Shown here piece after piece: positions 23,931-38,941 of a DNA stretch of 64,000 bases. Each line of letters starts with the position of its first letter. The stretch's first letter is position 1. This stretch comes from Lingula anatina (taxonomy: Eukaryota; Brachiopoda; Lingulata; Lingulida; Lingulidae): the NCBI RefSeq assembly GCF_001039355.2, contig NW_019774870.1, positions 128,426 through 192,425 of the forward strand, given 5' to 3'. The position numbers and the translations under genes are program-made. The notes below the pieces were generated by a model that saw nothing but the letters and a program-made list of their open reading frames with translations, had not been told where the DNA came from and made no database searches.

Positions 23931-26865
23931 GAATGTGTTATGAGGTTATAATGGAATGGTATAGCCACATGTAAGACTCTCTTTGCAGATTTAACAATTT
24001 TTAAAAAAATTATGCGACTACATGTATTAACTTTATTATTGATCAAGTGGTTTATGCCAGATGTTTTAGCCAAATGCAAAAAAAAAAAAAAGCTAAGTGT
24101 TGTGCATCTGTTTCTTTTTCTTGATTACAATTTGGCAGTTTTCCGTGCCAAAGAACATCTTCAGTCATTTTGTTAAATGATGATGAAATTACAAATGATA
24201 CATTCATAGGTGTTAATGAATAATCTCTTCAAGGTTAAATCTAGTTATAACTGGCCATTATTTGGCTAGGTAAAGGAGGCATCTTAGATGATGTCATTGA
24301 CTGATAATGCTGATCAATATTTCCATCATCTATCAGCTAGCTTCTTTGCCATCTTGATGACTAATTTGACCCTTTTATTTCCAAATTAAGAAACTAGGTA
24401 AGCTGATTCTATATTTATGTTTACAGGTCAGGGGCATCTTCCCTTGATGTCTGATGCGTGGAGAGATAAAGGTTTAGAAACGGGGACGATTGATGGTTAT
24501 CATGAAGGTGACTGGTTGCAGATGGTGTATCAAGGTTGTGGACCTGTTGACTTTAGCAGAAATTGTCACAGTGTTTAGTGTTCAGCGGAGGTTTCTAGTG
24601 ATATGAGTATCAAAGTGGCAGACCAAATGCTTGATGAATGATACTTCATGTTATTGCATATTTGAATTAATTATTAAGAGAATGAAATGTGTGTTTCGTT
24701 CATTAATTTGGGAACAGAATATAAGTTAACAAATTGGTAAACATTTCTGTGTTGTGTATTTCATAAAATGTTTTTTTATTTATTTGGAACTGAAGCTCAT
24801 TAATATAGCTCTAATTAATATTATAATTACAGTTACTGCTTAAGTTGGTGCAAGTTATGTGGCCTGTGGTGTTTATATTTAACGGCAATATTATGTCTCA
24901 ATTATGCAGATACTAAGTAACTATTTTTACAGTATATTTTTGGGAGGTTCTTTTAACAGAATAGATGCATAATGCAAAGGTGAAATGTAGTCTTGCCTTT
25001 TATTGCATTTTAAAAAAGATTCCTTTATCTAAAAACACCTAGTCACCACAGATTTTTTAATTTTCAAAACAGCAAAAGTTATAGGTGTCAGTTTATTGTC
25101 CTTTTATCTCATGCCGTCATATAGAAATATGTCATGGCTAAAACCTTGTTAAATCTGGAACTCAGCTGTTAATTCACAGCATATGCAGCCTTAACAGCAG
25201 TACAAGCCTTTATACTACAGTCACAGTCAGAGCTAGTACAATCAACTCCTTCCACCTTGCAGTTCTTTAAAATAGAGTGTATAATCAAGGGGATTTCAGT
25301 TGGTAGTGTTTTCCAACATGATCGTTCAAAAATGTGTAGATCTCATTTTTGAAAGCGTTCTCGAAATGATAATCCTCAAAGACATTGGTCCTCAGAATTA
25401 TGTAAAAACTTTGATACATACAGAGTTGACAACCTTATATACAGTGAAAGGTTCACAATATAAAACCTGTGTGAATAAATCTCACAGAGGTAACATATTG
25501 TGTTCTCTGGCACAACTTTCACAACTAACGCAATCAGTTCTGAAGCGTTAAACTTGTCCATATTGACCAGAGTGTATTGGTTACAGCAAGAGATAGCTTT
25601 TGTTTTCATAAGATAATTCTCCTGATGTGTTTCACAGATTGAATTTACATAAGTTGACAGTCTCAACCAAAAAAAAAAAAAAAAAAAAATCAGCCTACTG
25701 TCTCTAGTTTGGAACGCCTTGGTCCAAGAATCTGCTGACTCAAACAGATATAGTGGCCAATAACTGAACAAATGGACTCAATTTTACTTGTATTAGGTGT
25801 GTGCCAGAGCCAGTTTGTCGACCTAGTTCAAAGATGATCAGTGAATATAAGATAAGTCATGTTGAAGGAGGTAAATTAATTTATGCTAAAGAGAGTATAT
25901 GATAGAAAAACACAATATAAACAAATACTAGAAAATTTCGATTTTAGATTTTATTACAAATTGTGGTCCATATTTAAACAAATACAAAAAATCACCAGTA
26001 CTTAACAACAGAAATAAGCCAAGTTCAGAGGTATACATGTACCTACTAGTACTGTGGGAGTATCAACATACAATACTGTTACTTTAACTCTTTTGAGCAA
26101 ATTGTTGTAGGGGTGGAAAACTAAACTTCAGCTTTAAAAGGAAAATGCCAGTTTTACCCTTTGACAAACACAACATAACCATCATGTTTTATGTTACAAA
26201 TAACGATTTATCCCTTATTTACAATGTAAACTACATGAGAAAATATCTTTATCCATTTGAAAATAAAATAAATAAGTTTTATCAAAAGTAATATTATGCT
26301 GCATTCAATTATTTGAAAATCATTGTGCTTTCATTATGCTTAATTAGAAATCAACTTTGAAATTATTGTCAATATAACAATATTCATTAAGATAATTTGT
26401 TGATCACCGACTATTAAATTGTCTTAAAATTTTTTAATTGCAATCATTTTTTCCATGTATAAAATAGAAGACATTAATTATTTAAAAGTTTACATAAACA
26501 CACCTCACTGAAGGTAACCATTAGTATTCTTCCATTAGTATTCTTTTCAATCCACAAAAAGTAAAATCTGAGGCCAGTTTGTGTGAAAAAACCTGGTCAT
26601 ATTATGAAAAAATACAGTCAGGGCCAATTATTACCACTGGCAGTAAAATGAACTTATCTGAAAAACCATTTTTTTATGTCCAACTTTTACAAGTGCCACT
26701 TCTCTTTACCCTCTTCACTTCTATATGCTTTGTGGTTTTATTTGATATATCATAGTAAAAAATATTAATCCATAACTTGGACAAAAATGCCAGAACCAAA
26801 TCTTTCCTTTATGGCAATGCTTACAGATACCTAAGCTAACAAAAAAGGCAATTAATTGGGACATT
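23931..26865. other. Intergenic region between UBXN8 and EFCAB6-like gene
   Basis: Tail-to-tail interval containing both 3' flanks. No coding exon was recognised. A short A-run lies at about 24080-24092 and another at 25669-25689. An AATAAA word on the plus strand sits at 25474-25479. The minus-strand polyadenylation signal of the EF-hand gene is at 26737-26742. The ORF at 25376-25771 has no recognisable domain. Confidence 0.5.
26737..26742 (-). terminator. Polyadenylation signal AATAAA of EFCAB6-like gene
   Basis: A canonical AATAAA on the minus strand about 125 nt downstream of the TAA stop at 26866. It is the first such word after the stop. Confidence 0.6.
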
Positions 26866-29800
26866 TTAGACAGCCTTTTGTGGAGATTGCTTAAATGTCT
26901 CACTGAGGAATTTGTTATATGGAATCTTCCCACTCATGTTCTCATCAAACTTCTGCATCACTTGATACACCTCTTCCTCATCTAAGACCACATTGGCCAG
27001 CTTTAAGACAGATCGGAACTCGGGAACTGATAGGTAGCCCTCGTTGTTGACATCTAGTTTCTTAAAGGTACGACGCAGATTTTTCCAATCACCAGACAAC
27101 TGGAATATGAGAAATATGGTGTAAATAAAACATGTTACATATTACAATATTTAAGGTAAACTAGTTCTTTAAAATATTATCAAACACAAACAGTAGATTA
27201 TGATTTGAAATGACTGGCTGAAAGCACTTCTAACCAACCAATTCATAAAAGATTTGGCTATGTTTGGCCCACCACCCAGGGTTTCAAAGTACTAAAGAAT
27301 AGTCCTTTCCACCAAATCGTAACACAGGCGAGTTCTCAGTTGTCTGTGAAAGTCAGGGAGCCATAATCAGGTATTTAAAATTATTTTATGTATACAGAAA
27401 AGTTGTTTTGAAATATTTTTTTACCTTTTGTCTGAGTTTGGCTGTGAGACCTGTGAGTCCCTTCTCTGGATTTTCTACAATATCAGCAATGGGAAGCTCT
27501 GCTGCAGGGTGCTGGAGCAAGGAAAGCATGTTGTTGCCGTGGCGCCATACTTGTTTTTTCAGTGCAAATGGCTTCAAGAACTCTACATAGTTGATTCTGG
27601 AAAATAAAAATATTATATTATTGCCTTTAGTTAAATTAAATTTAAATTATGATGGTGGAATGTTAAGCTTACACTAGGCGTACATATCTGTACATCCATA
27701 ATTTGTGTGCCAGATTTGAATGACATTGAAATTTACAAAATTGTCATAATTTTAATCCTAAAATCTTGAATATGAAATATTGAATATTGAATATTCCTTA
27801 GATTTCTTCATGTGTTTTGTGAACTTCAGCATATAGAACATGTTTTACTTAAATTGTATAAAAAATCATTTTTTCCCACTAACCTTCCATCTTTCTTGGT
27901 CTCAAACTTTTTGCACAGCATATCCAATTCATAGTCACTAAGGTGCACACAGAGTTCGGTCAGGATTTCCCTGAATTCGTCAATGGTAACAAACTGGGTA
28001 GCATAAGGATCCATATCCACTAGTTCTCTTCTCAAGTCCTCCCACATGTAATCAATCTAAAATATCACATAATTAAAATAAATCAAATGTTCAAAATAAA
28101 TGTTAAAAACCATATTTCAAGAAGTGATTCATACACAGTACTTAGAATAAACAAGATAACAATTAATCTATTTTTTAAAAATGTACTTGAATTTTAAACA
28201 TTTTTGAGAACTTAATATTTCTTAATTAATAAGCACTTTTCGTTATAAATTATTTTTTGACTGCTTAATTAGATAGGTATTTACCTTGGCACGAAGGCTA
28301 TCTTGAAGCATATCAGCAGCACAGTTCAGTTTCCGTGACCTCATCATGAAATCAGAGTCACCCTTCTTGGGGGGAGACAGTTTGGCATTGGGGAAGGAGG
28401 CATCTTTAGCGTTGTAACCAAAATGGCGGACAAACTCCAGGTAATCCAGGGTTTTACGTGTGTTGAGAATGAATGTCTTCCATAACTCTCTGATCTCTCC
28501 CCTTGTGATCTCTGGCTCTATGAATCTGAGGAATCAAGATGTGATTTAAATTTTCAATCTATTTATTATTTTTTCATTTCAAAAAGCACATTCATATATT
28601 TTCATATTTATTTCATTAGAATCATTTTCATACATAATTTTGATACATTTTTATTATCAAGATTACTAAATCTCATTGTAGCTGTTAATAAATTAAACAA
28701 AAAGGATAAAACTGAATGGCAAAAAATGCAATTCAAGATCTCAAACATTTAAATTCTAAGTTAAATATCATATGCCAATACTTACTTTTTCATGAGCTGA
28801 TAGAATAGCTCTTGGGACAGTCTCTGATTGTTGGACTCGTCCAGTTCATAGAAGGCACTTTCCACTTCAGCGTATCTATTATGTAACAGATCTTTGATCA
28901 TTTTCTGGAGCTGTGGTATTGTTCTGTGCTTGTATTCTACCTCTGAGTCAATATCCATGGGCTCCTGGACCACAAGTCTATCCACCTTGGTATTGGGTTT
29001 TGGCATTTGTGGTTCTCCAGCAGTTTTCTCAAATAAGCTGGGAGCTTTACCCCTGAAATCACAGTTGAAATTGTAAATTAAGTCACATGCAACAGTACTT
29101 CACAAACAGAGAAGAAAATGACTTGGATGGTACAATGACTGCTCAGCTTAAAGAAAAAGAAAATGGGAATCATTCACTTTTGTTTGAAAAAAAGCCTACC
29201 ATGTCTGAGTTCAATTTAAATGTCCTGTATTATATCATCTGGATATTTTGAAAATTTTGAGATACCTTTTTCTTGTATAATTTATTGAAATAATCTACCT
29301 TGTATCAAACTGTGACATAAATTCAGCATATTTCACAGATCCATCTTCAGAGAGAGGCACTTTATCTATAAGATTATTGAACTGCAAATCTGTCATGTTC
29401 AGGCTGAAGCGACTCTCAATGGCGGCTCTGAACTCTTCCTGTGAGATTTGGTCTGTGCCCATTCTGTCAATTTTACTGTAAGAAACAAAACAAAGCCATC
29501 AGAATTGTTAAAGTTAAATGGTTGAAATATGTGGAAGGACTGGAAACAAAATGAATATCTAACTATGTTACTATAATGCCCAAACTAAAAATAGGTGAAA
29601 TAATCTTATTTTATTTTGTCATACCTTATAATTTGCATTCAAAATGACTAAAAGTAGCTATCAAACACAAACTAAAAACTCCGTATGGAAAGCAAGTACT
29701 TTTATTTATTTTTTATGAAATGAACAGAGATATTCAAATAAATCAAATGATGCTTACTGGAATGTCCCCAAAAGAGCCAGGAAATCTGTCTGGAACATGT

Positions 29801-32800
29801 TCATGATTTGGGCCTCCAGTGCACTCACTGTTGATTTGCCACCTGCACTTCCTGCACGAGATTTGTTGTACCTAAAATACGGAGAAAAAATCTTAAAACA
29901 CTTGCATTCTTGCGTAACCCCTTGAAAGAGCTCACTATAATGGAAAAGACATGCCCGAGATTCATAACAGAATGAGCATATTTTTTAATAGATAATGACT
30001 AAGACAGTATTAATTTTTCATGGAGATACATGCCTCAAATTTGCTAGAGGCAAATTTTCATTTATATCCCTGTATATCATATATCTTAACACTTATATCT
30101 AATAAACTTAAGGGTTGTATTTTAAACAAGCTACCAAACCTGGTGCAATTTTCTGTAAACATACCTGTGTTTTGGGTTGGAAAGTATCTTATGTGGCATG
30201 CCAGCCTCACTGCGGTCTTGGAATCTGTGAAGGAATTCTCTATATTTTACACCTTGCCTCTGCAGCTCGATGTTAGCTCTGGCCAGAAACTCCTCCAAGT
30301 GAGGCTTCTCAAGCTTCAAACCAAACTCATTCAGCACTGTCAGGAAGTTTTCTGCACTGACCTGTATTGTAAATACATTGAGAATTAATGTTTATGACTG
30401 ATATTACATTGTGATAAATATATAATATATAAGCTATGACAAATAATCATAGTTTTATTCCAAATTGGTGTACAATTATGATAATATTTACGTCCATAAA
30501 TTTTAGACTTTGGTATTTCATCAAATTTTAAGTATGGTGACACATATCACAAATTATTTTTATAAGAAATAAACTTTGTACTCATACCTGCTTTCGGAAA
30601 TGTAATTATGCAGAATAATTAACTACTCTAAAAGTAAGTATCTGACTTTGTAGGGACTTTGTAGGGTTTTTTTAAATGAGTACGACATGTAAATAGGATG
30701 ATTTCCAAGAATTAAAGTCAATAAAGAGTGTAACAATAGAAATAATGATATCTTACCATTCCTGTGTTTTTCTCATCATATGTTTCAAAAGCCACTCTCA
30801 TGTTCTGGCATCCCTCTCTAAATTTGTTTTTCAACCAGTTTTCAATTCCCAGGGACCTCTGACGATCCGCCTCCTTCTTCCTTGGTGATCTAGCCATGCC
30901 TGATCTTCTGCCACCTGGTACGAAAAATTAACAGAGAGGTAGAGGAAGGGATATTTTGAAATTTGACTGTGTTTTTAATATTATTTTTTCTCTATTAATA
31001 TGTTTTTTTCTTGAGCTACAACAATTTAAATTGACAAAACCATAAAATAGTCTTGGATATTTAAAAAAAATGGATATGCATTATTACATTAACAAAAGCT
31101 GTAAAAAATTAAGATTAAGTTTAAAATGTGAGCAGAAAACACCTTTAACTATATGCAATTAATACAAACCTTCTGGAATAGGGCTTAATCGTGGGCTTGT
31201 CTTGCCAGCTGTGCCATTTGCTAAATCGATCCCCAATTTCTTCATCAGCTTTTTTCCATCAATAGTACCATATCCTTCTGTGTCATACCTGAAATATTCA
31301 ATTATAGAAATTTTAGCTTCATTTTTTCTATTTATAAACCATACCCAGTGTCCATGCAATAGGTGAGGTAGTATACTTGCTTACATTTTAATTTGCAAAC
31401 TTTAATAATATAAGAGATGAGAAGTATATGTCATTGAATAGAACAAACCAAAAAAGTTTCTGAAAATACTTTGTGTTTAAGCATGATGTAAAATATGTCA
31501 TGCATAAATAAATAAATAAATAAATCGGGGGGACGACTATACAAGTTTTTACCTTTCCCAAAGTTTTTCAAACTCGTCATCGTCCATGAAGAACATCATC
31601 TTGTTGAGAGCATTTCTGAACTCTGGCTTCAGAAGCCTTCCTGTGCCCCCAGGATTACTCTGGGGAATCAAATCTGCCATATCCAGGAATCTAAATGAAA
31701 AGAATACGAAACAATATGTAAAGAGAAAACAAAAAAAGTTGAATTATACCTGATTTAATTAATGTGAATGAGTAAGAAAACATTAAATCTACACACCATT
31801 TACTCAAAGGATTATTCATAAATTATGATTTTTAAAATTCAAAAGATCGCAGATTTAGTAAATAAATTTCCCACATTGTACATTTCTCGATTGGTTGGAT
31901 TGGACTTAATATTGCCATAAAGAAAGGGATTAATAAAACTAACCTTTGTTTTGCTTTCTCTTTCAACTGTGCATGAACCTGGGCTGCATTCATGGTCACT
32001 TTTTCCTGGTGATGTCTATGGACTGGATCCATCCAGCGGGGATATTCTGAGGAAGCCGCATCACGGAAGATGGCAAAGAATTCTGTAAAGGACACCACAG
32101 TTTTGTCTGCCAAAGCAAATCTCTCGAGGAGTCTGGAGAATTGTGTGTTGCTGAGGGGACGCCCCAGGAAGGTGACAATAATGCGAGCTAGTGCCTCTCT
32201 GAAAAAATAATCCATAAATTAAAACATTTATGTTTCTCTTTCTTTAAAATACATATCTTTAGAAAAAATAAATCATCATTTTTTCGGGGTGGATATCATG
32301 CCAAATTCAAATTTATAACTTAAGGTATTTATACTTGATCTTTTCAATGGGCAAAAATTATAAAACTTTCAGATACATAATTTTATAATCACAAAATTAT
32401 ATTTTTATATAACATTAAGAGTGCTTTTACTGCAAAGAAATTAACTATAGCGTACCCTGCTTTTTAAATCTTGTTGCTACCATTCAATAGGAATACTTTA
32501 TTTTAAGAAAGCATTACTTAAAAATTCATTATCTGTAAAATTTTCCTCAATTTGAAAAGATCGAGTTATTACCATATTCAATAAATTAGTTTCATATATA
32601 AAATTTATCAGTCCTGGGACTAATCTTGCAGAAATAACTGCATTATGCCTCAGACCCTGCACCAGCTTAGTCTGCCTTGATCCAGAGCCAAGTGAAATAC
32701 AATTTACAATAGAAAGCAGTTCTTTTCCAAAAACAAAAAAAAAACAAAATCGAACTAAATACCACTACTAAGCTTTTAAATAATAAGAACACTTCAGCTG

Positions 32801-35800
32801 CTTGTGTACCCTTTTGCCATAACCGATTTGCTGTTCTGGATCACTCGTTTTAAACAAATTTGTTTACTTTCAATTGGTTATTGTTGAAGCTTTCTTATGT
32901 CACCTTGTACTAGTACTAATATTTGAGATCGTGGGTTTGTTGACCTAATGGCTACTGTTGCAGATTTGTAGTTTAGTGGCTGTAAATATTCCTCTGGGCA
33001 TGGGGCATTCAGTTTTTGTGCAGTCAGTATTTAAGTTATTTGTTGCGGAGGACAGGTGCATTTTGGGCACTAACTTGCACAAGTTAACAAACATCAGTGT
33101 GTGAGATAATGAACTAACAGAATACTCATGCTAACATGACCTACTCCAGGGTTAATCAAATAAAAACAGACTGATCAGGTACTCTGTGGATTTCCTAAAT
33201 TTTTCTTTCTGGTTACATTTAATATGAAAAGTTTAGTTCATTCTTAAATATGCCAGTTTTCATATTCTCATACACTGAAATTGAAAATAAATCTTGCTGA
33301 CACACATCTGTTTTACTGATGATGTCTTTCTTACTTATAAAAAGGAATACATTTTCATACATAAATTTATGCCCAGATTATATACACACCTTGTCACATT
33401 GCCTTTGCCTTCTGGATCATTGTCCTTGAATCTCTTTCTCAGTTCATAAAATCCACCCTTTGACTTCTCTCTCAGAAGCATTTCGAGCTGAAAGTGAGAT
33501 AAAACTAAAAATTACGGTTGTACTCTTCATTACAATTCCAACATTTTAGGTTTAATGATGAAAACAAACAAAAATGTTTTAAATTAGTTATGTTATATTT
33601 AAATTGTCTCTCTTACAAGCTAAATTAAATATTGATTATTGTACATTTTATGAGATTGTGAATTTATTTATTAATTGTGATATATTTAGCAAATCATTAT
33701 TTTCTTATTCTTCTGACCACCTGTATAACCACACCTTCCCCCCCCCCCCCCCCCCCATGGGGTCTCTTAACATAAGTTTGGGGTTTTGAAGTAGGCAAAA
33801 TTTTTATAGTCTGTGAAAAAACCCAACCTAATCCCTCTCCCAAACAATTTTTTTTTAAATTCACCTACCTCATCTATTTCCAGCCTGGCCTGAGTGCCTG
33901 GCCTAGACATCCTGGAAGCCAGCCGACTGCCCATCTCAGCCCTGCTTGCCACCTCGGCACGGCTGCCTGTTACAACAAGAACCAATCAGATAAGATAAAG
34001 AAAGCCAAATTTTTGCTGAAGTTTGATTTTGGAAAAGGCAGCAAAAATGCAAACAGTAAGTTTGAAACTCTTAATTGTTATGATTCCTACACCTGACTTG
34101 ATATCCCTGAAGTAAGGCAAAAGTTTATTAAATGTCATTTTCAACACTTTTCTAACTGTATCGTGCATACACTTAATTTATCAAATGTAATTATAACTAT
34201 TGCCCTGATCCAATTATAATTTTCTTGCTATCGTATGCTTCAGATTTTTCATATTTAAGAGTGAATATAATAATATCGGCTCATAATTTATGCTCTGGCG
34301 CTAATGTACATGATATATACGTCTGGAAATGAAAACATGCATTCCAATACTAATGCTAAGGAGAAAGCGCTAGCGTTTTTTTTTTTTTTTCTTTTTTTTT
34401 TCTTTTTTTATTTCTTTTCCTAGTCATATATTTGGTCGTGATTTCAAACACACTAATCCCTCATATATTGCAGACACTTCACGAAGGTTTCCAGCTTGTC
34501 TTTAATCAAAAACAAACTTTGTCTGACGCAGTGGGAGGTGGAGATCGAGTTGCAGGTCTTAATCGAATTATTACCATTTGTGTTTGGTCATGCTGCTGCC
34601 GGAATTACTGACGTTTGGAGCGTGTTTCCGTCATTAGTATTCCCATACAGTGCACTTGCAGGATGTGGCTCATTTAATTTCATCAATGTCGAGAAATGTA
34701 CAATGTGGCAAATTTGCTTGCCAGAAATGTTATTAACTTCACTTTAGTGCTTTTTGTAAAATGTGTGCCGCTTCAATTTAGAGTTCTGAATCAGTGCTGA
34801 ACAAGATGCGATGTATCATTTAGTCGATGTTTGGTGATTGTTATAGACACTGTCTACAATAATCCCTACCAACCAAACCTTTCCAAATACTTGACCACTC
34901 CGAAATGCCCATCACTTGCTTGTTGAGAGATAGCAAAATTTGAACAGCAATATGCGATAACAGAGTTCGTGGCACGCACAAAGGTGTAGGTCAAATAAAC
35001 ACGACGATCTTTTATTTGGTTGTTGCTGCTCTTTAAGTGTCGTGTGTTTACTGTTGTGTTTAAAATAAAAAAGGTGTCAGTTAAATCTTCTCTGGAGTTC
35101 CAATAACCGAAATAAAGAATGAAGTAAATATTAGGCTTGCATTAAATACCATAAATCTCTATAACCCTGAAATATTTTAGGTCAGACGGAATTCACTGCG
35201 TGTGGTTCACATGTATTACTAGTGCGATAACAAGGGCTGAGAAATGTTCAAGATAACAAGTAATACCATTTCCCAATTGCTGTGACAGATAAATGAAAAA
35301 AAAAATGCTCCTGTTTTATCATCATTATAAAGTTTTATCAAAAATATAACCATTATTAAAATTAAAAAAACAAAACAAAAAAAAAACAAGCTTTTTTTAT
35401 CAAATAAAAACTGTTATGAATTTTCACGAGGGAAACGAAAATCATTTAATACACGATGGCATATTTTAATATCATTTCATTAACTTTATTTTTGGTGTTA
35501 AAATAAAGTGTTTATAGTTTACCCTAATCTTTCCTACCAACACTGTTACTTACCAAAGACTGGTAGTCGCGTTTTACTGGGATCGCCATGGGTAATTTCA
35601 ATTCCTTCTGGGATGCTCTCATGCGTCAGCTCGGGCATGGAATGACGGAGCTGGTTCTTGGATTGGCGTCCAGCGCTTGTATTAAGTCTACGTGGAGACA
35701 TATAGTTGTTTTCTGCTGCTAAAGGCCTTCCATTCATCTGTGAGGCAGGCCGATCCCCGGCACGTGAAAACCCTCGGACGTCCAACTTCTCTGGGTTTGA

Positions 35801-35878
35801 CATTCTGGATAAGGGGTGCTGAATCTCGGGTAGCTTCCCAAAACCCGTCGCGGGTCTTGAAACCCCGAGCTGCGACAT
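26866..35878 (-). CDS. EFCAB6: EF-hand calcium-binding domain protein 6-like, 15 exons
   Basis: Exons: 35554-35878, 33869-33966, 33390-33487, 31944-32198, 31553-31690, 31170-31288, 30757-30914, 30165-30361, 29758-29871, 29299-29475, 28786-29052, 28285-28525, 27884-28056, 27425-27596, 26866-27099. They total 2766 nt (921 aa plus stop) and all phases close. The N-terminus is a basic, proline-rich tail (SMPELTHESIPEG). After it come repeated divergent EF-hand pairs, with loops such as RYDTEGYGTIDGKKLM, KIDRMGTDQISQEEF, YDEKNTGM and a last one at LDVNNEGYLSVPEFRSVL. The C-terminus (WKNLRRTFKKLD...YNKFL) matches the end of vertebrate EFCAB6 (DJBP), reported to bind DJ-1 and to be testis-enriched. 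Many loops lack acidic ligands. The length is well below the ~1500 aa of human EFCAB6, so it may be a shorter paralogue or form. Confidence 0.88.
33741..33757. repeat. Poly-C tract in EFCAB6-like intron 2
   Basis: A homopolymeric run of C, G-rich on the transcribed (minus) strand close to the exon 2 donor. It may form a quadruplex in the pre-mRNA. Length is likely polymorphic. Confidence 0.7.
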
Positions 35879-38800
35879 TTTTAACGTAAATTACAGCTTT
35901 TTTTCTCTCACCGTACGACTCTTCTCTCTTACTCTCTTCTATAGCGTCTACGTTGTCCTACTGTGTTCAGTGTGCTCAAACAGCAGTTTTGTTGTCGTTG
36001 GCAACGCAGCATGGCAACCCAAGGTCGCCCCGCACACTCATTCTTTTCACCGACTTGGTTTTTGTTTGCTTACTACATACTCTATTCAGAAGAACTACCA
36101 TTGATCAAATTCTATAGAATAACATTTACGGATAATAAAGGGGTACAATATATGTAGTCATAACTTAGGCCTGCTATTCAAACCCGCTGGCCGTCGGGAT
36201 AAATCAGAGCTACTGTGCTACGCAGAGCAAATTATCGTGAACATGTAGTACGCGTATCGTTGAATCGATTAATTAATTACAATATGACTGCAAAGCTCTA
36301 AATTGGCCTTCACGATGTAAAAGCTGTTATGTATCCATGCGTGACACCAATTAAAGATCGATATGACGCCAGACTGCGGTTAAAACGTTTTTATCGGTAC
36401 GCAAGGAGATCGAAGGCATGAAGAGACGAAAACGTACCCGTACCTTGTCGTTTTTTTTTTTTTTTTTTTTTTTTTTTCAACTAAATATCCCACTGCAATG
36501 ATTTTAGATCTTAAACCAGAATCACGATTTCGTTGTGTTGTAGAAACACGTAGAAACAGGTCTAAGGCAGTACAAACAACATGTTAATATTGGTAGGATA
36601 TAAAACCCCATGCAATTTCATTATTCTATTTTTGCTAAATGAAAACAAATTGGGAAACCCGATCCCTCGTCTCAGCTGTCATTATGACAGCCTCCAACAC
36701 ACCAGTTCCGCAAGGATTATAAGTCTCTTATTAGTGGTGTCAGTTCTTTTGTATTCCTTAGTTACGTTAATACCAGAATAGTGGCGTTCTAGTAGGTCTG
36801 CTAATGCATTGTCCCAGCCCCCCCCCCCCCACCCACCCCCCTGCAAAAGCGGTGGGATTATCAATGTAAAAAAGACCTTATTTTAATAATACACCACATA
36901 ATTATGTTATAAATATAGTGGTGCATTAAAATTAATTCATTTATCATTTCATTGGATGTGAATTCTATTCTTTACAGCTTCATGGAATCCACCGTTTTTT
37001 TTTTTTTTTTTGTTTTTTTTTGCTCGTTCCTTTGATTGTATTTCTTTCTTTTTAATTAATTTTTTTTCACGTTAGTGATAATGATGTCACAGATTCCAAT
37101 TTATTCAGGACTGCCTTAGTTCAGTCTAACACCTTTGATCACAAATTCATTTTCCTCATGTGTANTTGTTTTTTTTTGCTCGTTCCTTTGATTGTATTTC
37201 TTTCTTTTTAATTAATTTTTTTTCACGTTAGTGATAATGATGTCACAGATTCCAATTTATTCAGGACTGCCTTAGTTCAGTCTAACACCTTTGATCACAA
37301 ATTCATTTTCCTCATGTGTACAGATAAAAGACATCATATCTTATCAACATTTAATTCAACCTACAACATGTTGGTAGGATCTAAATTTACACTCTGGTAT
37401 TCAGAACCATAACAACATATCAACTTTTCTCTCTTCAGCACTGTTCACAGAGACACATGAAGCTACTGGTGTCACTGTTAGCATGCATAAGCTGCTATAC
37501 AATGCATATGAAGTATAGGTGATATCACATTGCCATATTCCCAGATTTTTTTCTTCTCTTTTATGACCTAATATATGTCCTGCTTGAACCCCACACGACT
37601 ATAACAAAAGTTGTATCAATGCAAAATGTAAAAGTACCACAAGGACATTCTGGTACCACTCGTACAGGTATGTATATTGATGCAACCCCACAAAACTTGT
37701 TTGTTTAGCTGGCTACCATTAACCTTGGTCATGTCATAGTTTAATAATTCTTATCAATCCTGAAAATTTTGATTACCTGGTAAATTACTTAAAGTATAAT
37801 TGTAAAATCTTATTTGAGTAAAAAAAAAAAATATGAAAAGTGTTGTTTACTGACTAAATATCAACAAACCTATATATTGTGTTTGGTGTCTTTTATACTA
37901 ATCAGGATGAAGGAGATATAAATATATGATGCAAAACTTTCTAGAAATTCTGCAAATACTTAAAATTGATTTAATAATCTTCTTCATCATACGTAATTAA
38001 TATGATCTCATAGTTATGTATAAATTTATTCTTTTACAAACCTAACAAAACATTTGTAAACAAAACAACATGCAATGTTATTACCTATACCATTTGGTAA
38101 CATCCATTTTACATAACAAAGGAAGGCAATACATAATACTAAGAGTTGCAGAGCTTGGCATGACACAAAGGAGATGATTTATAAGATGATGTCAAGACAG
38201 TTATGTCCTCTATTTCATGTAAAGCTTCACGATACATGTTTTATCAGTCTAAAACCATGATTTAAGAAGAAAGCAATATTTGTGTGTATTTTGACTTAAA
38301 CAATGTAGTATTCTCTACAAAAAAAAAAAAAAAATCAACAGTAATTACTGAGTGATACAAAACAGCCATGCACATGTTGCACACTGTGTCTTCTTCATTA
38401 ACTTGACTAAAATATGATCACTTTTTTGTGGAATGATACATACATGCACTATTATAGTACTATCTTTAGTTGAAGAACTTTTAACCGTCTCCTGATTATC
38501 TAATATTGTTTGACATTTTCAAGCACAATATATGTATACGTACTAAAAAAATTCACATAACTATTTTATCTTATCTGTTATTTTACCACTAGTTGCTGAT
38601 GTCTTACTGGATTAATCAAGTTATTAAGAAAGATATTCAGTATGGAAGAAAATCATCTCCATACCTCACTAATACATCTCTTTGGGCCATTTTGAATTTC
38701 AACATTTTAACAATGTTTTTTAATATTTTAACATGGCATACAATGCCAACCATTCACAAAACACAGTTCACTTTCAAATGATAAATCACCCCTTTTGCCT

Positions 38801-38941
38801 TTTAGTAAACTCTTCCTTTTGATAATTCATATTCCTGAAAAATAATTCATTATCTTTTCCTGAAACAGCCATCATCAAACGGACAGTGATTGTCAAGCAT
38901 TCAACACATTTAAATCATTTACTTCAGTCTGTGGGTGTCTG
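35879..38941. other. Intergenic region upstream of EFCAB6-like gene, 3' flank of AP5M1
   Basis: No gene was found. The first ~60 bp upstream of the EFCAB6-like start is pyrimidine-rich on the plus strand. Homopolymer T runs occur near 36451-36477 and 36995-37010, and a C tract near 36819-36840. A 155-bp perfect duplication split by a single N lies at 37010-37320. Confidence 0.5.
37010..37320. repeat. 155-bp perfect direct duplication around a single N
   Basis: 37010-37164 and 37166-37320 are the same 155 bases, separated only by N at 37165. The break coincides with a T homopolymer. This is the signature of two contig ends that overlap but were not merged. Confidence 0.95.
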
